Assembly (NCBI GenBank): GCA_003228125.1
Contig: QGNP01000003.1
Span: forward strand, 78,475-127,572
Direction of reading: 5' to 3'
DNA: 49,098 nucleotides
From: Chloroflexota bacterium
GTDB lineage: Bacteria > Chloroflexota > Dehalococcoidia > UBA2979
A model generated the notes under the pieces. The model was given only the letters and a program-made list of their open reading frames with translations. It made no database searches and was not told where the DNA came from. Both the position numbers and the translations under genes were made by a program. Shown piece after piece: positions 11,136 to 17,976 of this stretch. How positions within the stretch are numbered: position 1 is the stretch's first letter; each line of letters opens with the position of its first letter.

Positions 11136-11621
11136 ATGACTATAGGCATTGGATATGACGCACATAAAATTAGTAAAAAGGGTAAAATGGCTTTAGGTGG
11201 GATAACAATAGATGAAATGAAAGCCTTTGATGCGCATAGTGATGGAGATGTCGTTATACATTCACTTATTGATGCGATTTTAGGTGCAGCTAGTAGTTCA
11301 ACTGACAAATTGCATAGTAACATTGGAGAGTATTTTAATAGCAATAATACTGAAAAAAATATTGATAGCAAAATTTTGTTAGACAAAATTATTACAAATG
11401 TTTATGCATATTCTGAATTATCAATAGTAAACATCGACATCACTGTAATAGGTAAAAAGCCATTCATACAAAATTATAAGGACATAATGTTGAAAGTACT
11501 TTCAACATTATTAAAAATTCGTAAAAAACAAATCAATATCAAAGGCAAATCAAACAACGGAATTGATAGCAACGGAAAAGGACACTCTTTATCATGCATT
11601 ACAGTTATTCAAATGCAATAA
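11136..11621 (+). CDS. ispF: 2-C-methyl-D-erythritol 2,4-cyclodiphosphate synthase, divergent C-terminal motif
   Basis: This is a 161-residue protein of normal family length, starting with GIGYDAH, where D8 and H10 are metal ligands. The segment AHSDGDVVIHSLIDAILGAA supplies the third metal-binding histidine and the conserved DAILGAA helix. DSKILL is also present. The usual C-terminal signature (like KATTTEKLGFTGRGEG) is strongly changed here to K-G-K-S-N-N-G-I-D-S-N-G-K-G-H-S, so the glutamate that helps bind the second metal is replaced by Asn. The ribosome site TGAGGA lies just before the ATG. Given ispD immediately upstream, the role as IspF is likely, but activity of this version cannot be assumed. 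Confidence 0.88.
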   Translation: MTIGIGYDAHKISKKGKMALGGITIDEMKAFDAHSDGDVVIHSLIDAILGAASSSTDKLHSNIGEYFNSNNTEKNIDSKILLDKIITNVYAYSELSIVNIDITVIGKKPFIQNYKDIMLKVLSTLLKIRKKQINIKGKSNNGIDSNGKGHSLSCITVIQMQ

Positions 11622-11646
11622 ATAACAATGTTGAAGTAGGTGTAAA

Positions 11647-12321
11647 ATGTTTTATTTATTAGGTTTTTTAATAATAATTCTTTTATTATTTAGATATACC
11701 AATTCAACTATAAAAGAACAAATCAAAACAGTTAAGAGATACGATCCAGCTGCTAAAAGTTCTTTAGAAATTTTACTTACTTATTCAGGTGTTCATGCAA
11801 TTATATTGCATGATATAGCACATTTTTTATCAAATAAATCTAGTTTAATAGCAAAAATAATTGCATATTTTAATAGATGGCTGACTGGCATAGAAATTCA
11901 TCCTAATGCAAAAATAGGTAAAAGATTATTCATTGATCATGGAATGGGAATAGTGATAGGTGAAACAGCAATCATTGGAGATGACTGCCATCTCTATCAA
12001 GGCGTAACTCTAGGAGGCACTTCTACAAAAAAAGAAAAAAGACATCCTACTCTGAAAAACAATGTAACTATTGGTGCAGGAGCAAAATTAATTGGTAATA
12101 TCATTATTGAAAATAACGCAAAGATAGGAGCTGGAGCCGTTGTAATATCTCACGTACCAAAAAATGCAACAGTCGTAGGTGTTCCAGCTCATATAGTAGC
12201 ATTCTTTGAAAACACTAATGAAACAATAGAAAAACTCCCTGATCCTGGATGGGAAAGAATTAATGAATTAGAAAAAAAAATTAAAGACTTAGAAGACAAG
12301 ATAAACAAAAATCAATCATAA
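11647..12321 (+). CDS. cysE: Serine O-acetyltransferase with an N-terminal membrane anchor
   Basis: This 224-residue protein transfers acetyl from acetyl-CoA to L-serine, the first step of cysteine synthesis. From about residue 33 the sequence follows the short CysE form: YDPAAKSS, SGVHAI, the left-handed beta-helix hexapeptide repeats, IEIHPNAKIG, FIDHGMGIVIGETA and YQGVTLGGTS. The catalytic histidines and the serine-binding region are intact. Unusually, residues 2-16 are almost entirely hydrophobic, where family members normally carry a soluble helix. No alternative start lies between this segment and the conserved part, and AGTAGGTG precedes the ATG, so the anchor seems real. A charged helix closes the C-terminus. 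cysS follows directly. Confidence 0.93.
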   Translation: MFYLLGFLIIILLLFRYTNSTIKEQIKTVKRYDPAAKSSLEILLTYSGVHAIILHDIAHFLSNKSSLIAKIIAYFNRWLTGIEIHPNAKIGKRLFIDHGMGIVIGETAIIGDDCHLYQGVTLGGTSTKKEKRHPTLKNNVTIGAGAKLIGNIIIENNAKIGAGAVVISHVPKNATVVGVPAHIVAFFENTNETIEKLPDPGWERINELEKKIKDLEDKINKNQS

Positions 12322-12358
12322 TAAAAACAAATTAATCTTTAAGTGAGTATTATGCACA

Positions 12359-13792
12359 ATGAAAATCTATAATACGCTAAAAAATAAAACAGAAAAAATT
12401 AACCACGCACAAAAAATTGGAATTTACGTTTGTGGTATAACTCCATACACAGAATGTCATTTGGGTCATGCAATGTCTGCACTAATATATGATGTTTTGA
12501 TTAGATACTTACGTTGGCGAGGCAAAGAAGTAACTTATGTATCAAATTATACAGATATCGATGACAAAATTATTAGTATGGCTGCAAAATTAAAAGTAGA
12601 TCCTTTACAATTGGCAGAAAAAAACATATCTATCTGGGAAGAACAGCAAAAAGCATTAGGATTAATTAAACCAACTGTGCGACCCCGAGTTACAAAAGAA
12701 ATCCCAGCTATTATTTCTTCAATAATAAAAATTATTAAGAATGGAAATGCATACGAAACAGAAGATGGGGCTGTTTATTATCGAGTCAAATCATATGAAA
12801 AATATGGCAATTTATCAGGTAGAAAATTAGAAGAAATGAACCAGAATGACGAGCAAGGCACTGGCAAGAAACATCCCTTTGATTTTGCTTTATGGAAACC
12901 ATTAAAACATGGAGAACCTTTTTGGAATTCTCCGTGGGGAAATGGTAGGCCTGGTTGGCATATTGAATGCTCTGCAATGTCACAAAAATATCTAGGTGAT
13001 TCCTTTGAAATTCATGGCGGCGGTACAGATTTAATATTTCCACATCATGAAAATGAAATTGCTCAAGCATACTCAAGCGGAGCAAAAGAATTTGCAAAAA
13101 TATGGATGCATAATGGGATGCTGTTAGTAAATAATAAAAAAATGTCAAAGTCTTTAGGCAACTACATTTCCGTAGAGATCGCACTTAAAAAATGGGATGT
13201 AAATAGTTTAAGGTTTTTTGTCTTGTCAGCTGGATATAGACAACCAACTAATTTTTCTGAAGAAGCAATTTTAAACGCAGATAACTCAATACAAAAAATT
13301 AAGAAAATAATTGCTAACAACATGGTGTTTCTAGAACAAAAAGCACTAGATACAAATATAGACATTGAAGATAGCTACATTCAGGAATTTATAGAAGTCA
13401 TGAATGATGACTTTAATACACCTAAGGCTCTGGCAATTATATTCAAATTAGTTAATAAGATAAATAATGGACAACTGACAATATTGCATAAACAACAATT
13501 GCTAAAAACAGCATTAGTACTGTTGAATTGCATGGGTTTTAATTTAGATAATATGACAAAAGAAACAACAATTAATATTAAAAAACTTAATAAACTAGCC
13601 AAAAATTTTAATTTAGAACCTGCAGATAATCATGCATCAATTATCAATCAATTGATTTTATTAAGAAATCATAAAAGAATATCTAAAGATTTTCAAATTG
13701 CTGATAAAATAAGAGACGATTTGATGAAGATTGGTGTTATTTTAGAAGATAATGAATCAGAGACAACTTGGATGATTAATAGAAAATACTAA
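12359..13792 (+). CDS. cysS: Cysteinyl-tRNA synthetase
   Basis: This is a 477-residue class I aminoacyl-tRNA synthetase. The HIGH box appears as HLGH in CGITPYTECHLGHAM, whose first cysteine is a zinc ligand. The zinc-binding middle contains GWHIECSAMS and HGGGTDLIFPHHENE, and the KMSKS loop reads KMSKSLGN. The C-terminal DALR-like helical domain closes the protein. The CGITPY variant occurs in several phyla and also in the paralogue MshC, but the full length and C-terminal tRNA-binding domain favour true CysRS. It sits behind cysE, linking cysteine supply with its charging. A 13-bp inverted repeat overlaps its stop codon. Confidence 0.95.
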   Translation: MKIYNTLKNKTEKINHAQKIGIYVCGITPYTECHLGHAMSALIYDVLIRYLRWRGKEVTYVSNYTDIDDKIISMAAKLKVDPLQLAEKNISIWEEQQKALGLIKPTVRPRVTKEIPAIISSIIKIIKNGNAYETEDGAVYYRVKSYEKYGNLSGRKLEEMNQNDEQGTGKKHPFDFALWKPLKHGEPFWNSPWGNGRPGWHIECSAMSQKYLGDSFEIHGGGTDLIFPHHENEIAQAYSSGAKEFAKIWMHNGMLLVNNKKMSKSLGNYISVEIALKKWDVNSLRFFVLSAGYRQPTNFSEEAILNADNSIQKIKKIIANNMVFLEQKALDTNIDIEDSYIQEFIEVMNDDFNTPKALAIIFKLVNKINNGQLTILHKQQLLKTALVLLNCMGFNLDNMTKETTINIKKLNKLAKNFNLEPADNHASIINQLILLRNHKRISKDFQIADKIRDDLMKIGVILEDNESETTWMINRKY

Positions 13793-13807
13793 TTTTTTCT
13801 ATTAATC
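13774..13807 (+). repeat. Perfect inverted repeat straddling the cysS stop codon
   Basis: GATTAATAGAAAA at 13774-13786 and TTTTCTATTAATC at 13795-13807 are exact reverse complements, separated by eight bases that contain the TAA stop (13790-13792). The left arm encodes the last residues of CysRS. The structure is AT-rich with no T run after it, so it is not a classic intrinsic terminator. It may end or protect the cysS mRNA just ahead of the tRNA-tuf promoter. Confidence 0.6.
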
Positions 13808-13810
13808 TAG

Positions 13811-13839
13811 TAGACGCATGCATTTACTACCAATATACT
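13811..13839 (+). promoter_or_regulatory. Probable sigma-70-type promoter of the tRNA-tuf operon
   Basis: TAGACG at 13811-13816 (four of six matches to TTGACA) is followed, after a 17-base spacer, by TATACT at 13834-13839 (five of six matches to TATAAT). Transcription would start about 15 bases before the first tRNA. It lies directly after the cysS inverted repeat, where a new transcript would be expected. Confidence 0.55.
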
Positions 13840-13861
13840 CGAACTGATTTTTTTATTCTTA

Positions 13862-13937
13862 GCCCGAGTGGCGCAATGGTAGCGCAATCGATTTGTAATC
13901 GATAGGTTAGTGGGTTCGAATCCCCTCTCGGGCTCCA
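13862..13937 (+). tRNA. tRNA-Thr (anticodon TGT)
   Basis: The acceptor stem GCCCGAG pairs with CTCGGGC. The D arm is GCGC/GCGC and the anticodon stem is ATCGA/TCGAT around the loop TTTGTAA, giving anticodon TGT. The T loop is TTCGAAT. CCA is encoded at 13935-13937 after discriminator T. The T stem (GTGGG against CCCCT) has one T-C mismatch and one G-T pair, so it is weaker than usual. It decodes ACA and, by wobble, other Thr codons. Confidence 0.9.
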
Positions 13938-13954
13938 AAAAGTATTATTATCTC

Positions 13955-14040
13955 GCAGGGGTGGGAGAGTGGTTAAATCCAGCGGTCTGTAAAATCGCCG
14001 ACTTCGGTCTACGCAGGTTCGAATCCTGCCCCCTGCACCA
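13955..14040 (+). tRNA. tRNA-Tyr (anticodon GTA)
   Basis: This is an 86-base class II tRNA. The acceptor is GCAGGGG with CCCCTGC, followed by discriminator A and encoded CCA. The anticodon loop CTGTAAA gives GTA. A long variable arm around ACTTCGGT is typical of bacterial tRNA-Tyr. The T loop is TTCGAAT. It lies between two tRNA-Thr genes and upstream of tuf, recalling the thr-tyr-gly-thr-tufB order of E. coli but without tRNA-Gly. Confidence 0.95.
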
Positions 14041-14050
14041 TTAAAATAAA

Positions 14051-14076
14051 CTAATATTTGTTTTAATAAATATTAG
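14051..14076 (+). repeat. AT-rich inverted repeat between tRNA-Tyr and tRNA-Thr
   Basis: CTAATATTT at 14051-14059 and AAATATTAG at 14068-14076 form a perfect nine-base-pair stem with an eight-base loop. It lies ten bases after the CCA end of tRNA-Tyr. It may help processing of the tRNA precursor, but no T run follows it. Functional meaning is uncertain. Confidence 0.4.
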
Positions 14077-14096
14077 CAACAAGGAAAGAATTTAAT

Positions 14097-14172
14097 GCCC
14101 TCATAGCTCAGGTGGTAGAGCGCATTCTTGGTAAGAATGAGGTCAGCAGTTCGACTCTGCTTGAGGGCTCCA
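14097..14172 (+). tRNA. tRNA-Thr (anticodon GGT)
   Basis: The acceptor stem GCCCTCA pairs with TGAGGGC. The anticodon stem CATTC/GAATG encloses the loop TTGGTAA, giving anticodon GGT. The variable loop is AGGTC, the T arm is AGCAG/CTGCT with loop TTCGACT, and CCA is encoded at 14170-14172. Together with the TGT isoacceptor it covers most Thr codons. The tuf gene begins 84 bases downstream, so the tRNAs and EF-Tu probably share a transcript. Confidence 0.95.
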
Positions 14173-14256
14173 TAAAAAAAATAAGTTCTGTATTGCTTTT
14201 AACAAAGAAAAAGTTATCCTAATATCTCTGAACAAAATTTAATAAAGGAATTGAAT

Positions 14257-15453
14257 ATGTCTAAAGAAAAATTTGATAGATCTAAACCTCATGCTAACGT
14301 TGGTACAATCGGCCACGTTGACCATGGAAAAACAACTTTAACAGCAGCAATTACAAAAGCAATGTCATTAAAAGGCATGGCTGATTTTAGCGCCTTTGAT
14401 GCAATTGATAACGCACCTGAAGAAAAAGAACGTGGCATAACAATTGCTATTTCGCACGTGGAATACGAAACAGAAGCTCGCCACTATGCACACGTTGATT
14501 GCCCAGGACATGCTGACTATATTAAAAACATGATTACTGGTGCAGCACAAATGGACGGAGCTATACTTGTTGTAGCAGCTCCTGATGGTCCAATGCCACA
14601 AACTAGAGAACACTTACTTCTTGCAAGACAAGTTGAAGTTCCAAATATTGTCGTCTTTTTGAATAAGTGCGATATGATGGACGATGAAGAACTACTTGAA
14701 TTAGTAGAAATGGAATTAAGAGAACTGCTATCTAAATATGACTTTGATGGAGACAACGTCACAATAATAAGAGGATCGGCTTTAAAGGCATTAGAAGCTC
14801 CTGATGATGCGAACGATGCTGCATACGCTCCAATTTATGAACTTATGGCTGCAGTTGATAAAGATTTTCCTCAACCAGTTAGACCAATTGACAAACCTTT
14901 CTTAATGCCTATAGAAGACGTTTTTAGTATTGAAGGCAGAGGCACAGTTGTAACTGGCAGAATTGAAAGAGGAGTTGTTAAGACTGGTGAAAAAGTTGAT
15001 ATTGTAGGAATACGTGAAACAACAAGCACAACAGTAACAGGCGTTGAAATGTTTAGAAAACTTCTTGATTCTGGACAAGCCGGAGACAATGTAGGTTGTC
15101 TTTTAAGAGGACTTGAAAGAGAAGACGTAGAAAGAGGTCAAGTGCTTTGTATACCTGGATCAATAACGCCTCATACTAAATTCAAAGGTGAAGTTTATGT
15201 GCTTTCAAAAGAAGAAGGCGGAAGACATACTCCATTTATGAATGGATATAGGCCGCAATTCTTTGTAAGAACAACAGATGTGACTGGTATTATAAATCTT
15301 CCTGCTGGAACAGAAATGATGTTGCCTGGAGATAGTCAAACAGTTGAAGTTGAATTAATAACACCTGTTGCTATTGAGCAGGGACTAAAGTTCGCAATTA
15401 GAGAAGGCGGAAGAACAGTTGGAGCTGGAGTAGTGACTGAAATTATTGAATAA
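14257..15453 (+). CDS. tuf: Elongation factor Tu
   Basis: This 398-residue GTPase carries aminoacyl-tRNA to the ribosome. Motifs include GHVDHGKT (P loop), DCPGH (G3), NKCD (G4), the switch I region with ERGITI, and the C-terminal [15 protein letters not shown] of domain 2. The ATG at 14257 is preferred over an in-frame TTG six bases earlier, because AAAGGA sits seven bases before the ATG and family proteins start with MSKEKF or similar. The gene follows three tRNA genes and precedes rpmG-secE-nusG, a common bacterial arrangement. The last codons lie inside a 32-base perfect palindrome. Confidence 0.98.
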   Translation: MSKEKFDRSKPHANVGTIGHVDHGKTTLTAAITKAMSLKGMADFSAFDAIDNAPEEKERGITIAISHVEYETEARHYAHVDCPGHADYIKNMITGAAQMDGAILVVAAPDGPMPQTREHLLLARQVEVPNIVVFLNKCDMMDDEELLELVEMELRELLSKYDFDGDNVTIIRGSALKALEAPDDANDAAYAPIYELMAAVDKDFPQPVRPIDKPFLMPIEDVFSIEGRGTVVTGRIERGVVKTGEKVDIVGIRETTSTTVTGVEMFRKLLDSGQAGDNVGCLLRGLEREDVERGQVLCIPGSITPHTKFKGEVYVLSKEEGGRHTPFMNGYRPQFFVRTTDVTGIINLPAGTEMMLPGDSQTVEVELITPVAIEQGLKFAIREGGRTVGAGVVTEIIE

Positions 15454-15469
15454 TTATTCAATAATTTCA
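15438..15469 (+). repeat. 32-base perfect palindrome straddling the tuf stop codon
   Basis: The 16-base arm TGAAATTATTGAATAA (15438-15453) is followed directly by its exact reverse complement (15454-15469). The stop codon TAA forms the last three bases of the left arm. No T run follows, and rpmG starts 23 bases later, so read-through into the operon is needed. Possible roles are RNase processing, mRNA protection or partial termination between the abundant EF-Tu message and its neighbours. Confidence 0.6.
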
Positions 15470-15492
15470 TATCCTAAATTAAGGGGCTTAGT

Positions 15493-15654
15493 GTGGCAAA
15501 AGACGATCGTGAACATGTAACTTTAGCTTGCGGAAATTGTGAAGATCGTTCATATCATACTAAAAAAAACAAGCGTAATACTACAAGCAGACTTGAACTA
15601 AAAAAATATTGTCCGAAATGTAGATCGCATAAAGTTTATCGAGAAACACGTTAA
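15493..15654 (+). CDS. rpmG: 50S ribosomal protein L33 (bL33), zinc-binding form
   Basis: The protein has 53 residues, with a GTG start at 15493 and AAGGGG six bases upstream. Residues C13-x-x-C16 and C40-x-x-C43 form the zinc ribbon of the C+ type. The sequence carries the usual [22 protein letters not shown] pattern of bL33, seen here as [13 protein letters not shown] then KKYCPKC. L33 sits near the exit site of the large ribosomal subunit. It lies between tuf and secE, the common position for this gene. A zinc-independent paralogue, if any, is not in this window. Confidence 0.95.
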   Translation: MAKDDREHVTLACGNCEDRSYHTKKNKRNTTSRLELKKYCPKCRSHKVYRETR

Positions 15655-15711
15655 ATTTTATAAATATATTATAATCAAAAATGAAATCTAAAATTTAGAA
15701 AGACTGACAAA

Positions 15712-16035
15712 TTGAGTCGTGAACTAAGAAGAGCACAAGAAAGAGCTGAAAAAAAACAAAAAAAATCAGCAAATAAGCCTCAGTCTACTGGAGCAAGTAT
15801 TCCTAATAATACAGGAGTCTTGAATAAAAATTCAGAAAAAGGAAAAAAGGGTTCAATACTAAAACCTAGATGGATTATAGAAACATGGAACGAATTAAGA
15901 AAGGTTACTTGGCCACCAAAGAAAGAAATCGGTCACTTAACATATGTAGTAGTTCTAGTTTCATTGTTATTTGGTGCTATTTTAGGACTTGCAGATCTTG
16001 TTTTTAGTTGGGTTGTAGAAAAAGTAATTTTATAG
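15712..16035 (+). CDS. secE: Preprotein translocase subunit SecE
   Basis: This 107-residue protein has a TTG start. The conserved amphipathic and transmembrane part begins near residue 60: WNELRKVTWPPKKE, then a hydrophobic segment at about 77-100. SecE clamps the SecY channel of the protein-export translocon in the inner membrane. The first 50 residues are a Lys/Gln/Ser-rich, basic, low-complexity extension, longer than in minimal SecE. The position directly before nusG matches the near-universal secE-nusG pair. A TATAAT at 15670-15675 lies upstream, but it lacks a convincing -35. Confidence 0.95.
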   Translation: MSRELRRAQERAEKKQKKSANKPQSTGASIPNNTGVLNKNSEKGKKGSILKPRWIIETWNELRKVTWPPKKEIGHLTYVVVLVSLLFGAILGLADLVFSWVVEKVIL

Positions 16036-16049
16036 ACATTAGGAATACT

Positions 16050-16673
16050 ATGAATGAAGAAATAGCTCTAAGCAACGAAAATAATCAGTCTGCAGAAATA
16101 GACGATTTACAAGAAGAAAGTGAAAAAATAGATACATCAAATGCTGATTGGTATATTGTGCAAACATATTCTGGTCATGAAAAAAAGGTAAAAGCTAACC
16201 TTGAACAAAGAATTAAATCCATGGACATGACTGATAGAATATTTCAAGTAGTTATCCCAACTCAAAATGAAATTGAAATAAGAGATGGTCAAAAAAAAAC
16301 GATTACAAAAAATTTATTTCCTGGATACGTGCTTGTACACATGGAAATGAGTGACGATTCTTGGTACGTTGTAAGAAATACACCGGCAGTAACTGGTTTT
16401 GCAGCTGAAAACCCAGATAAAAAAGCACAACCAACCCCATTAGACCCTACCGAAATTGATAAAATTCTAAACCAAATGGAACATAAGCCTACGCAAATAA
16501 AAGTAGGCTTCGAAGTTGGAAATGCAGTAAGAGTTACAAGTGGGCCTTTCAGTGACTTTATTGGTAATGTAGAATCAATTAATACCGATAAGGGTTTAGT
16601 AAGAGTTATGATCTCAATGTTTGGAAGAGAAACACCTATAGAATTAGATTTTTTACAAGTTGAAAAACAATAA
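16050..16673 (+). CDS. nusG: Transcription termination/antitermination protein NusG
   Basis: From the ATG at 16050 the protein has 207 residues. An in-frame TTG at 16008 would overlap secE and add 14 residues unlike the family; the ATG has AGGA just upstream and is preferred. An acidic leader of about 30 residues precedes the NGN domain (WYIVQTYSGHEKKVKANLEQ), which binds RNA polymerase beta'. FPGYVLVHMEM and WYVVRNTPAVTGF follow. A KOW domain ends the protein (VRVTSGPFSDFIGNVESIN). NusG couples polymerase to Rho, which is encoded in this window, and to the ribosome. Confidence 0.96.
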   Translation: MNEEIALSNENNQSAEIDDLQEESEKIDTSNADWYIVQTYSGHEKKVKANLEQRIKSMDMTDRIFQVVIPTQNEIEIRDGQKKTITKNLFPGYVLVHMEMSDDSWYVVRNTPAVTGFAAENPDKKAQPTPLDPTEIDKILNQMEHKPTQIKVGFEVGNAVRVTSGPFSDFIGNVESINTDKGLVRVMISMFGRETPIELDFLQVEKQ

Positions 16674-16687
16674 ATTTGGAGTAAATA

Positions 16688-17110
16688 ATGGCAGAAATAA
16701 CTACAAAAATAAACTTGCATATTCAAGCAGGTGCAGCAAACCCGGCTCCACCTATCGGTACTGCATTAGGGCCTCATGGAATTAATATCGTTGATTTTTG
16801 TAAAGAATACAATGAAAAAACATCTGATAAAAAAGGACAAATAATTCCTGCAGAAATAACTATTTATGCTGATAGAACTTTTTCTTTTATTTTAAAAACA
16901 CCTCCAGTTTCTGCTTTAATAAAAGAGGCAGCAAAAATAAAAAAGGGATCAGCTACTCCTAAACGTTTAGTAGCCGGAACTATATCTAAAAAAGATATTG
17001 AATCAATAGCAACAATTAAAATGCCAGATTTAAATGCACACAGTATAGATGCTGCAATTAAAATTGTTGAAGGCACAGTTAGGTCAATGGGTATAGAGGT
17101 AGCAAAATGA
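16688..17110 (+). CDS. rplK: 50S ribosomal protein L11 (uL11)
   Basis: The protein has 140 residues, with an ATG start and GGAG upstream. The N-terminal domain has AGAANPAPPIGTALGPHGINI, the proline-rich segment that moves against 23S rRNA in the GTPase centre. The C-terminal rRNA-binding domain has SVRSMGIEV-like residues at its end. The next gene, rplA, starts within its stop codon (ATGA overlap), so translation of the two is coupled. It follows nusG by 14 bases, in the classic secE-nusG-rplK-rplA order. Confidence 0.97.
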   Translation: MAEITTKINLHIQAGAANPAPPIGTALGPHGINIVDFCKEYNEKTSDKKGQIIPAEITIYADRTFSFILKTPPVSALIKEAAKIKKGSATPKRLVAGTISKKDIESIATIKMPDLNAHSIDAAIKIVEGTVRSMGIEVAK

Positions 17111-17808
17111 ACAAAATCAGTAAAAGATACTCACAAATTCTTGAAAAAATAGATCAAGAAAAAATTTATAACCCAATTGAAGCAATTAAAATTGTTAAAG
17201 AAAATGCAAATACAAAATTTGATGAGACCGTTGAATTACACATAAATACTAGTCTCGACAACAGGCACGCAGACCAACAATTAAGAACTTCTGTTGCGCT
17301 TCCAAATGGTCTTGGCAAAACTATAAAAATTGCCGTTGTTGTTGAAGGAGAGGCTGCTGCTAAAGCAAAAGAAGCAGGAGCAGATGCTGTTGGAGGAGAA
17401 GATTTGATAAAGGAACTTAAGACAAAAGCATCTGACTTTGATGTAATAATTGCAGAAAGAGGAATGATGGGCAAGCTTGCGCAAATAGGAAAAATATTAG
17501 GACCAAAAGGACTCATGCCTAATCCAAAAAACAACACCGTCCTTGCTGAAAATGATATAGCAAATGGCATCAAAGAAGCAAAATCTGGACGAGTGGAAAT
17601 TAAGTTAGATAAAGCTAATATTATTCATTGCACTTTAGGAAAAGCTTCTTTTTCTAATGAACAATTGTTAGAAAATTTCTCAAGTATAATGGATACCATT
17701 AGTAAAAATAAGCCGTCAGGTGCAAAAGGTGGCAGTTTTATTAAGTCAAGTACAATCTGTTCTAGTATGGGACCAGGTATAAAATTAAATCAGAATAAAG
17801 CAGAATAA
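17107..17808 (+). CDS. rplA: 50S ribosomal protein L1 (uL1)
   Basis: The protein has 233 residues and overlaps rplK by four bases. Typical uL1 features are the N-terminal KRYSQILEKID, GLGKTIKIAVV, the loop with GKLAQIGKILGPKGLMPNPK, and GRVEIKLDKANIIHCTLGKASF near the C-terminal part of domain I. L1 forms the stalk that helps release deacylated tRNA and, in many bacteria, represses its own rplK-rplA operon. The coding region stops at 17808. A gap of about 170 bases holding an L10 leader precedes rplJ. Confidence 0.97.
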   Translation: MNKISKRYSQILEKIDQEKIYNPIEAIKIVKENANTKFDETVELHINTSLDNRHADQQLRTSVALPNGLGKTIKIAVVVEGEAAAKAKEAGADAVGGEDLIKELKTKASDFDVIIAERGMMGKLAQIGKILGPKGLMPNPKNNTVLAENDIANGIKEAKSGRVEIKLDKANIIHCTLGKASFSNEQLLENFSSIMDTISKNKPSGAKGGSFIKSSTICSSMGPGIKLNQNKAE

Positions 17809-17849
17809 ATTTTTTAATAGTAGAAACTAAAGAAAGAAAAGTATAAATT

Positions 17850-17960
17850 GTAAAAACGCCAAAGACTATAGGTATCTACAAAGATTTAATTTCCTATACA
17901 GGTAAATTAATAAATTAATTTCCTTTTGTTATGCAAGTCGCTAGTTTCTTTGGCAAAGAA
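17850..17960 (+). ncRNA. Ribosomal protein L10 leader (autoregulatory mRNA structure)
   Basis: An outer stem pairs GCCAAAGA at 17858-17865 with TCTTTGGC at 17947-17954, a perfect eight-base-pair match. Just inside, TATAGG at 17867-17872 pairs with CCTATA at 17893-17898. The AAAGAC...AGG core next to the outer stem resembles the conserved L10 leader, where the L10-L12 complex binds and represses rplJ-rplL. Location between rplA and rplJ, 22 bases before the chosen rplJ start, fits. The class call is by motif and position, without a covariance search. Confidence 0.75.
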
Positions 17961-17976
17961 AGAATGTGAAAGTATA

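Noticed and set aside
12359-13792. MshC (mycothiol ligase) instead of CysRS
   Set aside because: The CGITPY variant is shared with MshC, but the length and the C-terminal tRNA-binding domain fit CysRS.
13862-13937. tRNA-Thr(TGT) as a pseudogene
   Set aside because: The T stem has one mismatch, but all other arms, the conserved bases and the encoded CCA are intact, so it is kept as functional.
15670-15675. TATAAT as a promoter for secE
   Set aside because: No acceptable -35 lies 16-18 bases upstream, and such AT-rich hexamers are expected by chance here.
16008-16049. Upstream TTG start for nusG
   Set aside because: It would overlap secE and add 14 residues unlike NusG. ATG 16050 has a ribosome site just before it.
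17926-17976. Upstream TTG start for rplJ
   Set aside because: It lies inside the L10 leader RNA. The leader outer stem and conserved protein start both support ATG 17977.
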